Source of the DNA: Macrocystis pyrifera
Lineage: Eukaryota; Sar; Phaeophyceae; Laminariales; Laminariaceae
Length of the DNA: 64,000 bases
NCBI GenBank assembly: GCA_031763025.1
Contig: JASSKH010000035.1
Coordinates: forward strand, 966,320 to 1,030,319
Direction of reading: 5' to 3'
In this document: piece by piece, positions 23,746 through 35,759 of the stretch
Layout of the letters: each line of letters starts with the position of its first letter
How positions within the stretch are numbered: position 1 is the first letter of the stretch
Notes under the pieces: model-generated
What the model was told of the DNA's origin: nothing
Seen by the model: only the letters and a program-made list of their open reading frames with translations
The model's database searches: none
Program-made: the position numbers and the translations under genes

Positions 23746-26700
23746 TGTGTTGTTGTTGTTTATTTTTATTATATATTTTTTATTATTTTCCTTCTGACAA
23801 TGTGCAGGGCGTTATTCATTCAAGATGAAAAAACTAACATAATTCGTCGAACACCCTCAATTTTATCCAACATTTTCTCCTTCCTTGCGTGTACTCAACT
23901 GAATACGTACTACCTTTTACCGATATATTTTCACCGACTATGTATCTATACACCCTGCGTCCTACTCCGCATCTACATTCCATCCCCACGCCATTGGAAG
24001 TAGTCCTCCCTCCTCCTCTCTTCTCCCCCTGGCGGCCTGGCGGTCTCGCAGGGCGAGCTTATATCGGTGCACCCGGCGCGAGATCGCGACCTGGGTGGTC
24101 ACCGATATGATCTGGAAAAGATGCTCCTTACAAACCCCTTTTCTTGCTAGAGATCCCCCGTCCGTTCCTCCGATGATGCTCGTTGCCAGCTGGTCAATGA
24201 AATCGCTGCCTTCCTTCCCGAGGCGTCCAAAGCCTTCCACCGCGAGGGTGACAAGTTTATGGCTGCGCTCGTCGAAGGACACTTGTCCTGCACGAGCGTA
24301 GTGGTTGCGCTTTCGCGCCTCCGAAGTGGAGGCAGCTGATCCGTCTCGATCAGCGCTGCCAGCCCGCATGTGGACTCTCGCTTGGGGGTCTGCGTGCGTG
24401 ATGTCGAGGAGTATCGCCTTGTTACGGTACTCTGACGACGTAGCGTCTCGGAGGCCTCCCCTCTCGATCACTATATCCATGCGGAGGTTTCTGTCGGCGT
24501 TGAAGGGAGCTCCGCTTTCCGTTTGATGGCGGATGGACAACCGCTTGAAGGTGCGGGACAGCGCGTGGACTAGCGGCTGATGCTGGTTTACCTGCGCGCC
24601 TGCTCGGTGGCATGTGCGCGCGTGACGCGTGGTGACATCCGTCGCTTCGCAGCAGGGGCACCTCGTCGCTATGGGCTCCTCCATTCCCAGAAAGCGCCGT
24701 CCCATAGACACGAACTCCGAAGCCGGTATGATTCGTGCCGTGTCCACAGGCCTTGCCCTCAAACAGGCGACAGCGCCTGGTCCCGATAGGCTCCTTTGCC
24801 GAGCCTTGGCAAGATCTCTGGTTTCGATTCCCCCGAACACGTCTTTCCGACTCGACGGGCCTGCTGCCTCGGGGAGCTGGTCCAGAGACGCAACGAACCG
24901 TTGGTACCGTACCCGGTTTACCTGCTGCCCCAGCTTATGCTGCGCTTTGTGGGAGCTGATCGTTTGGGCTTCATGTGCTGGCAATGCCTCCATATCAGAC
25001 TGCTCTGAGACTCTTCCCTCGTTCGCGCGAAACGCCCTGTTCCGCCAGCTTTCCGGGACCACGTTCGCCATTGCCTCCTCCGATACCCCATGGATGTCAC
25101 GGAGGTTCCTGACGCTACTTCATATGCGGCGAACGAGGTCCGAATTGGGCAACTCCCTTCGGACTTTTCCCCCCAATGGGCCGGAGAGGTCAGCAAGGAC
25201 CTCTGGTACCGTCGCCACTAAGCTCCCGATGGACGCTGACATTCTCCTTGATTCAGCCGATGACAGTCCAAACCCCCCGGCCCCCGTGGAGAGGCTCGCC
25301 AGCGCTTTCTGGTGGGGCTGTAGCGTCAACCGGTTCGCCGGGCATCCGTCCGCAAAGAATGGCGATTCGTCCGCTATCCCTGGAAGCTCGAGAAGGCGCT
25401 CGAGCATCCATATTGCGCTATTGTCTGCCCGCTGACACGCGGGTAGTGACAGCTCCGGGTCCATTCCCCGCTCAATGTAGGAGGTCCGCTTCACCATTGA
25501 ACTGGTGGCGATGAGGTGCGCCGACTGTTTGTCCGGCATACGCGGCAGGATGCGCGCGAGTTGCTCTGCTCCCCCATCTCGGACTATCTCGACGGCGCTG
25601 TTCACCGCGAATGCATCAGTGCCTATGGGCACGCCAACTACCTTTACCCCACTCCCTTCCGCAATGCGGACACCTATGCCCGCCAGAAGTGCTATCTCTT
25701 CCGACGTAGGCACATGCCCTTTTGGAGGCAAAGCAACCGTCTTGCTGGGGTTAATTGCAACGCCTATTTCGCACAGCTCGTGCTGGAGAAAGGGCACTAC
25801 TACTCTCACCGTGTCCGGTGTAATATCTATACCGATGCCGATGTCATCGAGGTAGGCAAAGGCTTCAACACCCCGGGGTTCAAACTCCTCACGGACCCGT
25901 TTGAGTATTGGCAGCAGTGGCATGCAGAACAGCGCCGGGCCCATGGCATCCCCTTGCTGCACTCCACTGGAGCAGTCAATTTTACGCCGCTCCAACGAGT
26001 CCATCTGGAAGAACGTAGGGGCGGGCCTCTCGCCGTAGCATTTAGCAATGAACGGCGTGAGCGCGGGCACGCAAGTGGCCGCCTCGGCAAGTACTGCCGT
26101 CCGCTTTACAGTATTGAAGGCGTTGGAACAGTCGGTTAGGATGAGCCAGTTTCTTGCCTCATGGTGCACCCGGGCGCGTAGAGCTACCTGCTCCATCCCC
26201 CCTCGAACCCCTACCCCAAACTGTCTTGCCTCACGATTAATCTCTTCCAGCCGTGGCCGCCACTGCCGCATAGTCCCGGCTGCTAGAAGACGTCTCCATG
26301 TCATACCTACACATACGGGGCCACATTTTCCCCCCAAGGCAGTGAGGTTGGACTGCAAGAAGAGCTGCCAGAATTCCGGCGGGAATGCACCGGGGTCGTC
26401 GAAGATCCGCCTCCAAAAGGCCTCGATGCTAGCTCCAAACTTCTCGAGACCGAAGCCGGTCCTGATGACCGACTGCAGGTGTGAGAAGCGTAGACCGTCA
26501 CTCCCCGCGCCTGATAACGCATTTCGTGAGTTGATGACGTCGAGGGCCACCTGCGAATCGAACTCTTGCTTTGGACGCCAGTTGGGAATCCTTCCTTCCT
26601 CCGGTTCCGTGGAGCTTGCTGCCACCCGCGGCCGCTGCCGACTCGGAGATGGAGGCACGATCTTCCCCCGGGAATTTGGCTTTCACCCGCTCCCATGTCA

Positions 26701-26990
26701 CCTCGTTGCCGGGCGCTCGCGCTTCCGCGAGAAGACAGCGTGCTGCTACTGACACCCCGCCCGAGTGGCGACAGGCTGACGACGCTCTCTCGTACTTAGC
26801 CGCGTCTGTGGCTTCGTAGGTTGGGCCCCTGAGCCGTGTCGATGCTCGGCTGGTGTACTCCATCAACCACGGGAGAATAAGCGTGATGTCACCACGTTCG
26901 ACGGGCCTTCACGCGGCTGTCCTGCGAGTGTAGCAGTGCTGGCACGATGTACCACAGCTTATGGCCCTCAGGAGCGACCTCGACGTCTCT
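23746..26990 (-). mobile_element. LINE-B, restriction-like-endonuclease type non-LTR retrotransposon
   Basis: A minus-strand element inserted in the T-rich part of the LINE-A 3' UTR. Its coding region runs from about 26866 to 23962. A roughly 200-base 3' UTR rich in AATAAAA and CAACAACAAC leads into the (AAT)n array. LINE-A resumes near 26995. The 5' border is approximate because no second copy is present. Confidence 0.7.
23962..26866 (-). pseudogene. LINE-B ORF: reverse transcriptase plus zinc knuckle and restriction-like endonuclease
   Basis: The N-terminal part (26866-26660) has RCLLAEARAPGN-like sequence typical of this RT family. One frame shift near 26660 precedes the main frame. Motifs in order are SGAGSDGLRFSHL, a GG..GPVCVGMTWRRL block, motif A LILTDCSNAFNTV, motif B GVQQGDAMGPALF and the catalytic FAYLDD. 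The frame then meets a single in-frame TGA at 25122-25120 and continues in the same frame into MANVVPESWRN and beyond. The C-terminal part has a CPCCEATDVTTRHARTCH zinc-binding motif and a D..(n)..ILLDITHADP block expected of a PD-(D/E)XK endonuclease. This architecture is that of RLE-type LINEs (R2, Utopia, NeSL and relatives). With one stop and one shift it looks fairly young. Confidence 0.8.
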
Positions 26991-27649
26991 GATTCTCATT
27001 ATTATTTGCTTTCTTCTTTTCTTTTTGTCTTTCGATTTGTCTTCTTTATTTTAGTTTTTCTTTGTTTTCTTGCGTTTCTCTCTTTTCATAGAATGTGTGA
27101 GTCGCGCCTGTCGTATCCAGTATGATGAACATAATCATGATGGCATCGCATTGTCTACTATGCTTACTGCATACGTGCAACGAAGTATCTCTCCGTGGCG
27201 TAGTTTTGTGATGTTAAGATTAAAGCAGCATGGACCTAGGGACCGACTACTGCTAGCAGGTTGATGCCTTTGGCTCTGCTCTGGTCACTCACACGAGGTG
27301 CTTGAGGATGGTGTAAGCTCTTGTATTAGTTGCGGTTTGGGGATACCATAACAGTGACCACAGAACTTGTATCTCTCTATAGGATTGAAGAATCAGCACG
27401 GACACTGGTTGTGTTGCATGTCGACGGGTAGAAAGAGCGGTTTAATGTGAACACATAAAGCGGTTAGTTGCTTGCCTTTTCAATCAGGTTCAATGACTAT
27501 TATATTCGACGGCATACATCTTCGTTCGGCGACCTTGTGGACAATCTGAGCCGTGTTAATAGTTCGCGCAGACAGACAGGGTAGCACCTACTACGGGTAT
27601 CCCAGGTATCATAGTAGGTGTCTTCCCCCAGAGACATAGTTTAGCTTTT

Positions 27650-28690
27650 ATCGCGCATAACACTGCCGTAAACCAGGCGGGCAGCCCAAGACTTGGCCTA
27701 GGGCCATTGCTGAGGACCTTAGAGTGTTCAAAGCCACCGAGGGATCAACGGAAGACTCCCCCTTAGTCTTTGGAGTTGGGACCGCACTGTGGCCCACTGC
27801 AGCAAAGCAGACGGGAAAGTGGTACCGGGGAATCCTCGAAGCAGCTGAACAGTTCATGGGCAGGTGGCACGAGGCTGAGGCAAAGCTGAGTAGACAGCGC
27901 CGTGCATCCGCTGCAGGTAGTGTTAGAGGAAATGGGGGGAGGGGTAACAGCAGGAGGGGTAGAAGGAACACCGTACAAGTGTATGGGGGCAGGGGGGGGA
28001 ACAGGAGGAGTAGAAGGGAAACCGCGGTAGAAGAGAGTAGCAGAGAGACCGCAGATAGGGTAGCAAGGTACCAGGCCGACTAATAGGTTGGACTTTTCTT
28101 TGCTACTCGTACCGCCAACTGCTGCGGCCGTTCGGTATGCATTTTGATTTTTTTCCCTTCTTATCCTTATGAAAGAAGTACTACATAGTGGGTGGGTGAC
28201 GAGCGTATTTTGGCCCACTCACTATTGCTCTTTTCACTTAGTTAAGTGTTCACCGGGATGCATAGTCCCCTTTTTCCTTCTCGTATCTTTCCCCTTGCAC
28301 GTCCCTTTTGGCTCATGCTCGGGGTAAGTATGTATGTGTCTGAGCTTTGGCTTCCCATTTTATTTATTATTTGGGATTCTTCTCCTTTTCTTTTTCTCCT
28401 TTTCTTGTTCTTTTTCGGTTTGGTTTCTTCGTTGCTTCTCTTTCTTTATGGTGTATTTTGGTTGCTGGCGTATGTATGTATGTTGTGTCGGCCGCACCTA
28501 GTGCGAAGGCATGGTATCGCGTAGGCTATTAATGCATTACGGTGTGTTATCTCTGTGTCGTAGTCTGTGACCACAGAGCTCGTATCTTTCTAGGGTGAAG
28601 AATCAGCACGGACACTGGGCTTGCTGGATGTCGACGAGTAGAAGAACGGTTTAATGTGAAGAACACACACACATACCTCGGTACGGTCAA
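27650..28690 (+). mobile_element. LINE-A 3' end copy, second subfamily
   Basis: This copy begins in the ORF C-terminus (GKWYRGILEAAEQF near 27810; LSRQRRASA near 27890). It passes through TACCGCCAACTGCTGCGGCC and a long T-rich UTR, and ends with GACGAGTAGAAGAACGG and TTTAATGTGAAGAACAC followed by a short AC tail. It is 5'-truncated. The UTR between 28157 and 28680 is nearly identical to 31729-32255. Confidence 0.8.
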
Positions 28691-28715
28691 CGCCTTTCAC
28701 TCGGAGAGCCACTAA

Positions 28716-29047
<332 letters not shown>

Positions 29048-29049
29048 GT

Positions 29050-30293
29050 GCTACTCTACACGTACGATTGCTTCTTCTCTGCTCGTCAAAAAAAGTACTG
29101 GTACTCGTATTATTATTAATTAATTTCGTCGAATTCACGATGACTGGCGCTATGACTCGCTGCTATACTGAATGAAGCTAGACTCTCCTCGCGGTTTCAC
29201 AACGATGAAAGAAGATCCCTCGGTTGCATCACGCCGTTTGACCTGTACATACAGCAGCAGCAGCAGCATATAGTAGCAAGCTGCAGCACCTACCTGGTAG
29301 TATACCTCTTTGTTTGGGGCACAACATCTTTTTATCCAGCCACATCCCTCCGTCCATCCACGAGTATCTATAATACGAAGCCATGCTGCCATACCTGTCA
29401 CTTTTATTTTTGAAATCTTCACATGATGATCGTACTACTACTGCTGGATGTTGTTCCCTCGTTCCCCTTGTTGTCCGGAACAACAACTAACAGTCAGTTT
29501 CTTTCCGGCAAATTTATCGTCCCGCGATCCCACCTACAACAACCAAGGAGTTCACGGTGCACGTGGTGCACGGGATTTACCACATACCTGGTACATAAAG
29601 AAGGTTGCTGGAAACCTACTGTGTGTGGTGGTGTGTACGCACTATACATATAAGAAACTACTAACTGCAGGCAGTCTTATAAGACCAACTATTATTATGG
29701 GAAATTTTTGAGACGTTATTTCTGGACATTATTTTTCTAGTTCTGATAATAGTACATACGTACAGCAGTACATCTTACAGTATTAATATTGAATTTTAAT
29801 ATTAATATTAATGGCGAACGGTGATCGATGTGCTCTCATTGTCCACTATCCTGTATCCACCAAACACCCAAAGAGGTACGGGTTCTCGTTTGTAGGAATA
29901 ATAAAAACCGCTTGCCCTCGAGTGAGAGTACCTGTAATTTCCAGCAGCAGAGTTGTGTGATCGCATATTATGTCAGTGATCCAGAAGTTATCGTTGAATC
30001 ATTATGTCACGATCCACTTCCTGCTTCATCCATCTTCCGCAGCAGATCTTGTGGGACATAAAGAGACGGATCATCCATTTTTCCAGCCCCTAGTGCCCTG
30101 TCCAACAACGCCTACGTACAGCACGACGAGTGTTACGGTTTTTTTCGTGATTCCTGCTGTGTGTTTCACTGCTGCTGTATGCTGTGCAACCACAGAAGGG
30201 AAGGTAGTCCCAAGCAGCGGTAGCAGCAGCAGACATCAAGAAGTACAGCCGGGAGACATCTACCTCCAACGCGGCCTTCTTGCAGCAACAAAG
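29050..30293. other. No gene recognised; 5' flank of the signal-anchor exon
   Basis: AT-rich sequence carrying CAG/CTG clusters and TACCTGGTA motifs at 29291 and 29585. I see no defined TATA box or repeat family. Confidence 0.35.
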
Positions 30294-30543
30294 ATGGTGT
30301 GGTGTAGGCGGAAAGTGCTACTTCCCGGCCTGGCTATCATTGCGATGGCGGTGGTTGGGTTTATGTCCTTGGCTCGAAGAGACGGCGTGCCAAGACCTAC
30401 GCAGTTGAGAGCTGATCAGCAAACCCTCTCGCAATCGCCAAGCTTCGAGCCTGGAGTGAAGGAGATCGATGAGGCTATTGTGGACGACTCTGGCAAGCTG
30501 TCGGAGAAGCCAACCGAAGCGGATCAAGTCCTGGCTGTGGGAG
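30294..30543 (+). CDS. Candidate first exon: type II membrane protein N-terminus
   Basis: ATG at 30294 opens MVWCRRK followed by a hydrophobic segment (residues about 8-25, VLLPGLAIIAMAVVGFM) and then ARRDG. This is the basic-hydrophobic layout of a Golgi-type signal anchor. A hydrophilic stem of about 55 residues follows, rich in Gln, Ser, Glu and Asp. The exon ends at GGGAG|GTAGGC, a good donor in phase 1. The frame closes 27 bases later if not spliced. The sulfotransferase exon at 61547 also needs a phase 1 partner and would restore the usual anchor-stem-catalytic order, but 31 kb separates them. Other missing exons are possible. Confidence 0.5.
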
Positions 30544-31159
30544 GTAGGCCCCGCTTGCGCTTCTTGCGTTAGCTATTAATATTAATAGTAGCCTGTGTAG
30601 CTGCTGCTGTACAACCCCGATCACGAGCAACAAAGAACATCGAGGGCTATAAAATATACCACTCATTTTTAATCTCCGAAAAAATATTAAAAAATAATAG
30701 TCGTTGCTTGACAGTCCTGTCTGCCCGCGTCGTACAATGTCCGAAAATGTAAGGAACTAATTTATCTTATTTTTAATATTCAAAAGGTTTTTATACTTTC
30801 GACAGATTATACCGAAAAGTTGATGAGAGGAGGTCGGTTGATTTCGCGAAAAATACCATCTTGTGGTTATGATTGATTATACGTGCGTGTTGCCTATGAT
30901 TAGCTTGCACAGCAGCCGCAGACAGCAGCAGATTACTCGAGGAGCGAGGAACCCCCCGAATACTTCGAGCTCGCACAAGCCACCTGTGCACCTGGTGGCA
31001 GCATTCGGAGATACACTACACACTGCCGTGTGTGTTCTCTTCCTACCCGTCACAAGCTTCTGTTGAGAATGTTTCCAACAAGTACTGTTTGTACAAAGTT
31101 GAAAGTATGGTATACCAGGTACATATTGTTTTTTTAATTTTAATTTTTACCGAGGTATG

Positions 31160-31460
31160 TATTCCTCCTTTTTCTTTTTCTTGTTATTTTTCGGTTTGAT
31201 TTCTTCGTTGCTTCTCTTTCTTTATGGTGTATTTTGGTTGCTGGCGTATGTATGTGTATGTTGTGTCGGCCGCACCTAGTGCGAGGGCATGGTATTGCGT
31301 AGGCTATTAATGCATTACGGTGTGTTATCTCTGTGTCGTAGTCTGTGACCACAAGAGCTCGTATCTTTCTAGGGTGAAGAATCAGCACGGACACTGGGCT
31401 TGCTGGATGTCGACGAGTAGAAGAACGGTTTAATGTGAAGAACACACACACACACACTCC
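31160..31460 (+). mobile_element. LINE-A 3' UTR copy, 5'-truncated
   Basis: Matches the last 300 bases of 28157-28680 and 31729-32255, ending in the same GTGAAGAACACACAC tail. The different left borders with a shared tailed right end are typical of 5' truncation in target-primed reverse transcription. Confidence 0.85.
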
Positions 31461-31728
31461 AGAGTTATCGGAGCCTGTCCTGTGTCCTGCGACCACGGAT
31501 TGCATTGTGTTTTAACGACGAGTTAAATTGAGAACAATACAACAGCATACCCAATCTGCTTGGACAACGGGTTGCTCAGCTTCGAAAGCTGGGTATCAAC
31601 CACTCATCAATAATGGGTCAAATCGAAGAAAGAGGAGTTTGTTACTGCAACAGCAGTACGAAATAACCTTCCTTTTCACACGACAGACAGAGCAGAGAGA
31701 TCATCTTCAAATAAATCCAGGCAGCATC

Positions 31729-32258
31729 CCTTCTTATCCTTATGAAAGAAGTACTACATAGTGGGTGGGTGACGAGCGTATTTTGGCCCACTCACTATTG
31801 CTCTTTTTACTTAGTTAAGTGTTCACCGGGATGCATAGTCCCCTTTCTCCTTCTCGTATCTTTCCCCTTGCACGTCCCTTTTGGCTCATGCTCGGGGTAA
31901 GTATGTATGTGTCTGAGCTTTGGCTTCCCATTTTATTTATTTATTTGGGATTCTTCCCCTTTTCTTTTTCTTTTTCTTGTTCTTTTTCTGTTTGGTTTTT
32001 TCGTTGCTTCTCTTTCTTTATGGTGTATTTTGGTTGCTGGCGTATGTATGTATGTTGTGTCGGCCGCACCTAGTGCGAAGGCATGGTATTGCGTAGGCTA
32101 TTAATGCATTACGGTGTGTTATCTCTGTGTCGTAGTCTGTGACCACAGAGCTCGTATCTTTCTAGGGTGAAGAATCAGCACGGACACTGGGCTTGCTGGA
32201 TGTCGACGAGTAGAAGAACGGTTTAATGTGAAGAACACACACACACACACACAGGGGA
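31729..32258 (+). mobile_element. LINE-A 3' UTR copy, 530 bp
   Basis: Nearly identical to 28157-28690. It begins at CCCTTCTTATCCTTATG and ends in a longer AC-dinucleotide tail. The pair of direct repeats 3 kb apart could be mistaken for LTRs, but the truncated third copy and the tails show they are retroposed LINE ends. Confidence 0.85.
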
Positions 32259-32440
32259 GCCGCTGGCCTATATCTTTGACAAGGAATCACATATAGAATA
32301 CGCGCGCTCGGTTTATCACAATACTTGTAAAATTAGGTAAAAATGGAATATAGACGAGGCGTATTACGCAGCTTGCAAAGTTGAGTATCAACTATTTAAT
32401 CAGTCGAACTCACAGCTGACGTATTTCAAAATATATAAAA
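32252..32440 (-). repeat. Dispersed repeat family R2, copy 2
   Basis: Inverted copy of 1035-1221, adjoining the AC tail of the preceding LINE-A copy. Confidence 0.75.
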
Positions 32441-32680
32441 AATAAATCATCTACAGATAGGTAATCTATTATTAATAGTAGATTTTAACCTTGCGTTATT
32501 CTGAGGTGTTGTGCAGGAATCTGTATACCTGGTATTACTATTAAATAGTATACCCAAGGATTTCCTTCCTTGCTTCGGAGTGTGGGAGTAAGCAGGTAAG
32601 ATGGAGTCGCTTCGTGTACCATTACGACTTCGTTTGGTTGGCTTTGGGCTATTCCGCCAATTACCGCAGGTTGTAAAACC

Positions 32681-33023
32681 GGCGTCCCCGGTGGCTTGGT
32701 AGATGGTCCGAGCCTATCAAAATCAATTTCGTCGGTTCGAGTTTCACCGAGTGCATGCTCGTGGGGACTTTTTCTTGCATAACAAATTGATTGGCGGAAA
32801 GCGCGAGAGCGTGAGTTAGCTACGTCTGATGTAACAACACGACGGGCAGTGGGAATGCTCAACCCTACGCGCGACAAAAAAATATGGGCACATACCGGAG
32901 GGGAGAAGGGACGACACCTGTAACCACGCCTTGTCCAGAAAATCGCTGAGGGTAAATAAGCCTCCTACTATACGAGTTTCCAGGTAGACTGGAAAGTAAA
33001 AGTGAGGATAAAAAAAAAAAAAA
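32681..33023 (+). mobile_element. SINE-1, tRNA-derived, with poly(A) tail
   Basis: The head reads like a tRNA: a GTCCCCG start, an A-box-like GTGGCTTGGTAGATGG, a B-box-like GGTTCGAGTTTCACC, and GTGGGGAC able to pair with the start. A roughly 250-base unrelated body follows, and the element ends in a run of about 15 A. The second copy (39213-39555, minus) is collinear from the same first base to the poly(A). Such SINEs are transcribed by RNA polymerase III and mobilised by a LINE. I found no clear target duplication. Confidence 0.75.
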
Positions 33024-33584
33024 ACTGCAATTGGGGTAGAGAGTCAACCAAACGAAGTTGTACTTGTGCTATTATTCGTATATATATATATTTTTTTTTT
33101 GGTCCGGAGCAAAGGTTGAGTAGTGGCGAGAGGATGATATTGACTAGGCCGGGGTTGGGTATGGGGGGAAAAGCGGCAGTGCCCGCAACAATAACGAACG
33201 GTTCCGTATGGAAATGTCGTACGACATACGAGTAGATAGTTGTTGTGCGGCCGCGATTTCGATATATATATATATACCATGGTATATTTTAGCGCCCCGG
33301 AGAGCGTGAGGTATTTCGACATTTCGATGTTTATTACAGCAGAAGAGTTTCATTCGGAGACGTCGTGTTGAAACAATACTCGTAACGACGGTGACGCAAG
33401 AAACGCAGGCCCACATCAACACAACTGAATCCTTGTTTGTGTATCAACACTCTGCTGCCGAAGTTTTGTTGTTTTATCTTTCGAATTGGGTTGTTGTTAT
33501 TCTTTTTCTCTGAGACGTGGGAGGGAGTTTTCCATTGTTCGGCATGAAACCGACGTCACTGACGGTTTTCCATGTTCATACCGA

Positions 33585-33692
33585 CACCCTGTTACTCCGT
33601 GTAACAGCCCCGTTACTCCGTGTAACAGCCTCTATAACTCCATGTAATAGTCCTCTCTATTACTCCATGTAATAGTCCTATTACTCCCTCCC
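33585..33692 (+). repeat. Tandem palindromic repeat
   Basis: About five units of roughly 20 bases share the core GTTACTCCGTGTAAC, itself an interrupted palindrome. Units drift from TTACTCCGTGTAACAG to TTACTCCATGTAATAG along the array. Confidence 0.8.
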
Positions 33693-33879
33693 TTGGGCCC
33701 CCTCGACTGGGGCCTACTACTCGTACCAGGGTACCAGGTATATTTTTGCGGTCATCGATTTTAAATAAGAAATATTTGTATCTTGGATTTAGAGCAAGAG
33801 CGGCTATCTTGCTCAGTTTTGATTGGGTGTTCTTCGATTCTGACTCGAGTTTTGGGGATCCAATTTTTTGCTCGACTCT

Positions 33880-34015
33880 GCGCCGCGTTTGCTTTGACCC
33901 AGGAAATTTCTCAATTATATGCCGACGACGATTCCGAAGTGCAGACCTCGCAAGGCAATTTTATAGTTAAAAACACCCCCAAAGATCCGAGCTCACAGAT
34001 TGTAAAACCTACTTT
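33880..34015 (+). repeat. Repeat R4, copy 1 (frame-conserved)
   Basis: Homologous to two tandem copies at 37495-37815. In one frame all three encode ADDD(F/S)(K/E)V, a short variable part, NF.V.N(T/S)P.D and SQI...PT, without an indel over about 36 codons. It may be the remnant of a protein-coding mobile element. Confidence 0.6.
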
Positions 34016-34059
34016 TGGAATTAGCGTGGAAATGATCAACCTGAAGATAGTGTGGAAGT

Positions 34060-34270
34060 ATTGTCTTCAAATTAGTGTGGATTGGTTCATCACAATCCAG
34101 TGTCGGGGGGTCCGCCTCCGCTCCCGGGGAGAGAGCAAGCCGTCACCGGGAGAGCGCCTCTGCGCGCCCCCCGCTCGCCGACTTCGTCACCGGCGCCCGT
34201 TCTCTTGTCGGGGTCACCGAGGGCGGTGTTACAGGCAGACCACAGCAACAACAGCGAAAACAAAGCAGCA
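34060..34270 (+). other. GC-rich island, possible exon remnant
   Basis: A GC-rich block in AT-rich surroundings is open in all three forward frames. One includes PPLADFVTGARSLVGV. No domain is recognised and no convincing splice sites bound it, so a function cannot be given. Confidence 0.25.
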
Positions 34271-34789
34271 CAGCAGTGTTGAAAATGTATTAGTTATTAT
34301 TAATATTAAATACTGCTGTACTGGTAGTAAACTGCGAGTAAAACACTCAAAACCTATCCGCTAAATTGGAGCCGGAACGTATACGTATGTTGCTGTTGTT
34401 GTTCTCACATCAACTCTCAGAAACGAAGGAGTGACACCAACCGCAAATACTGAAAAACTAGTTATATTTCGTACCTGGTATATACAAGTATCGACCGATC
34501 AGTTGAACTCACAGCTGACGTGCTTCATTATAGTTTTATGTAAAATCAACCCAGGAAACATGCCCTAGACCATGCAGGTTATGAGGCTCCCACCCGGCAA
34601 CACGAGCTTCTCAATATTCGTAATAGATTACACAGAGCAAGAATAAATCTGCCCGGCAAGACCTGTAGCTCATGACGTAAGACTCGTTTCTGTAGGAGGT
34701 GTTAACTATTTTATCCGGAGCAAAATCTGATAGAATTTTTCGAATTTTGGTTTTGTTTTCCCATTGCTCTCTCTACGAGCAGTGTGCTT

Positions 34790-35135
34790 TCAATCAAATC
34801 TGATACCGGGTGCTGGTTGGTGTACCTGATACGATACATGACTACATACGATCGTGAGGAGCTCTCTCTTATGAAAGGGCCGTGATTGTATGAACTCCGT
34901 CACATGTTTTCGCCACTTTTCTCCCGTACGTACGTAACTGGTACTTCATTAAATATAAATGTTTTTGTTTTTTCCATCACTCCGTGTAGCAGCATGTTTT
35001 CAGAAAAATCTGATACGACGTACGTACTGGTGTACGATGTATCACCACATATATAATTGTTGAGCTCTTTTTCGTATGAGAGGGCCGGTAGTGTACTTTT
35101 CACATTTTTTTTTCGCCAGTTTTCCCCCCTTTCCC
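34790..35135 (+). repeat. Diverged tandem duplication, unit about 200 bp
   Basis: Both halves contain, in order, AATCTGATAC, TGGTGTAC, GAGCTCT, TATGAnAGGGCCG and TTTTCGCCA followed by TTTTC(T/C)CCC. The second half lacks part of the first. Confidence 0.55.
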
Positions 35136-35317
35136 TTGCGTGGTAAGGTGTAAAACCGAACAGCAACAACAGTCTGTTCTCGTATGATAGCAGTAGAACG
35201 CACCTGATATCAGCAGCACAGCTGTAGTACGTCGTGGCAGCAGCAGCAGTTTAGTCCAGCAGTAAGTACCAGGCACATTTACAACTGCTGTGCAACAAAA
35301 AGGTCGCTTTTAGAACC

Positions 35318-35397
35318 GCAGTCCCGTTTTGGAGACAAAGCACTCGATTTTCAAGTAGTTTCCCCCAAAAACAGGACTGCGGTTCTAAAGGGGTCAA
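35318..35397. mobile_element. MITE-2 copy (about 80 bp foldback)
   Basis: Near-perfect inverted ends AGAACCGCAGTCCCGTTTT and ACAGGACTGCGGTTCT enclose about 35 bases. Relatives lie at 39922, 46795 and 62196. Confidence 0.8.
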
Positions 35398-35414
35398 TAG
35401 AGTACTATGACTGC

Positions 35415-35690
35415 TTGCACCTCCGAGTACCAGTCATTTCGGCTTCCAGTACCCTAAGGGACTCAGTCATTTCAGCTTTCCTTACCGTAGGGGCTCGCGA
35501 GGACTCAATCAAGTCATTTCGGCTTAGTGCCCTTGCGACTAGCGAGGATTCCGTCAATTAAGCGGTCAGTACCCTGAAGACTCGCTCGCGAGGACTCGCT
35601 CATTTCAGCTTCTTCTAGTACCCTGTGGAGACTCGCGAGTACTCCGTCAATTCAGCTTGAAGTACCCCGGGGACCCAGAACTTGAAACGG
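35415..35690 (+). repeat. Minisatellite, unit about 50-55 bp
   Basis: Five or six imperfect units share AGTACCCT, GACTCGCGAGGACTC and TCATTTCAGCTT. They are followed by GACTCGGA-type remnants to about 35745. Confidence 0.75.
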
Positions 35691-35759
35691 ACTCGGAATC
35701 GCGAGTCAATGACTGGGTCTCAGATGACTTGGACTCGGATTCTGACGATCTTTGCGACT

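Noticed and set aside
32681-32760. Functional tRNA gene
   Set aside because: The arms do not fold to a proper cloverleaf, an extra segment separates the T arm from the acceptor end, and a second copy shares the unrelated body and poly(A).
33585-33692. CRISPR-like array
   Set aside because: Units are contiguous with no unique spacers, and the genome is eukaryotic.
35415-35690. CRISPR-like array
   Set aside because: Repeats drift continuously and have no spacers; a minisatellite fits better.
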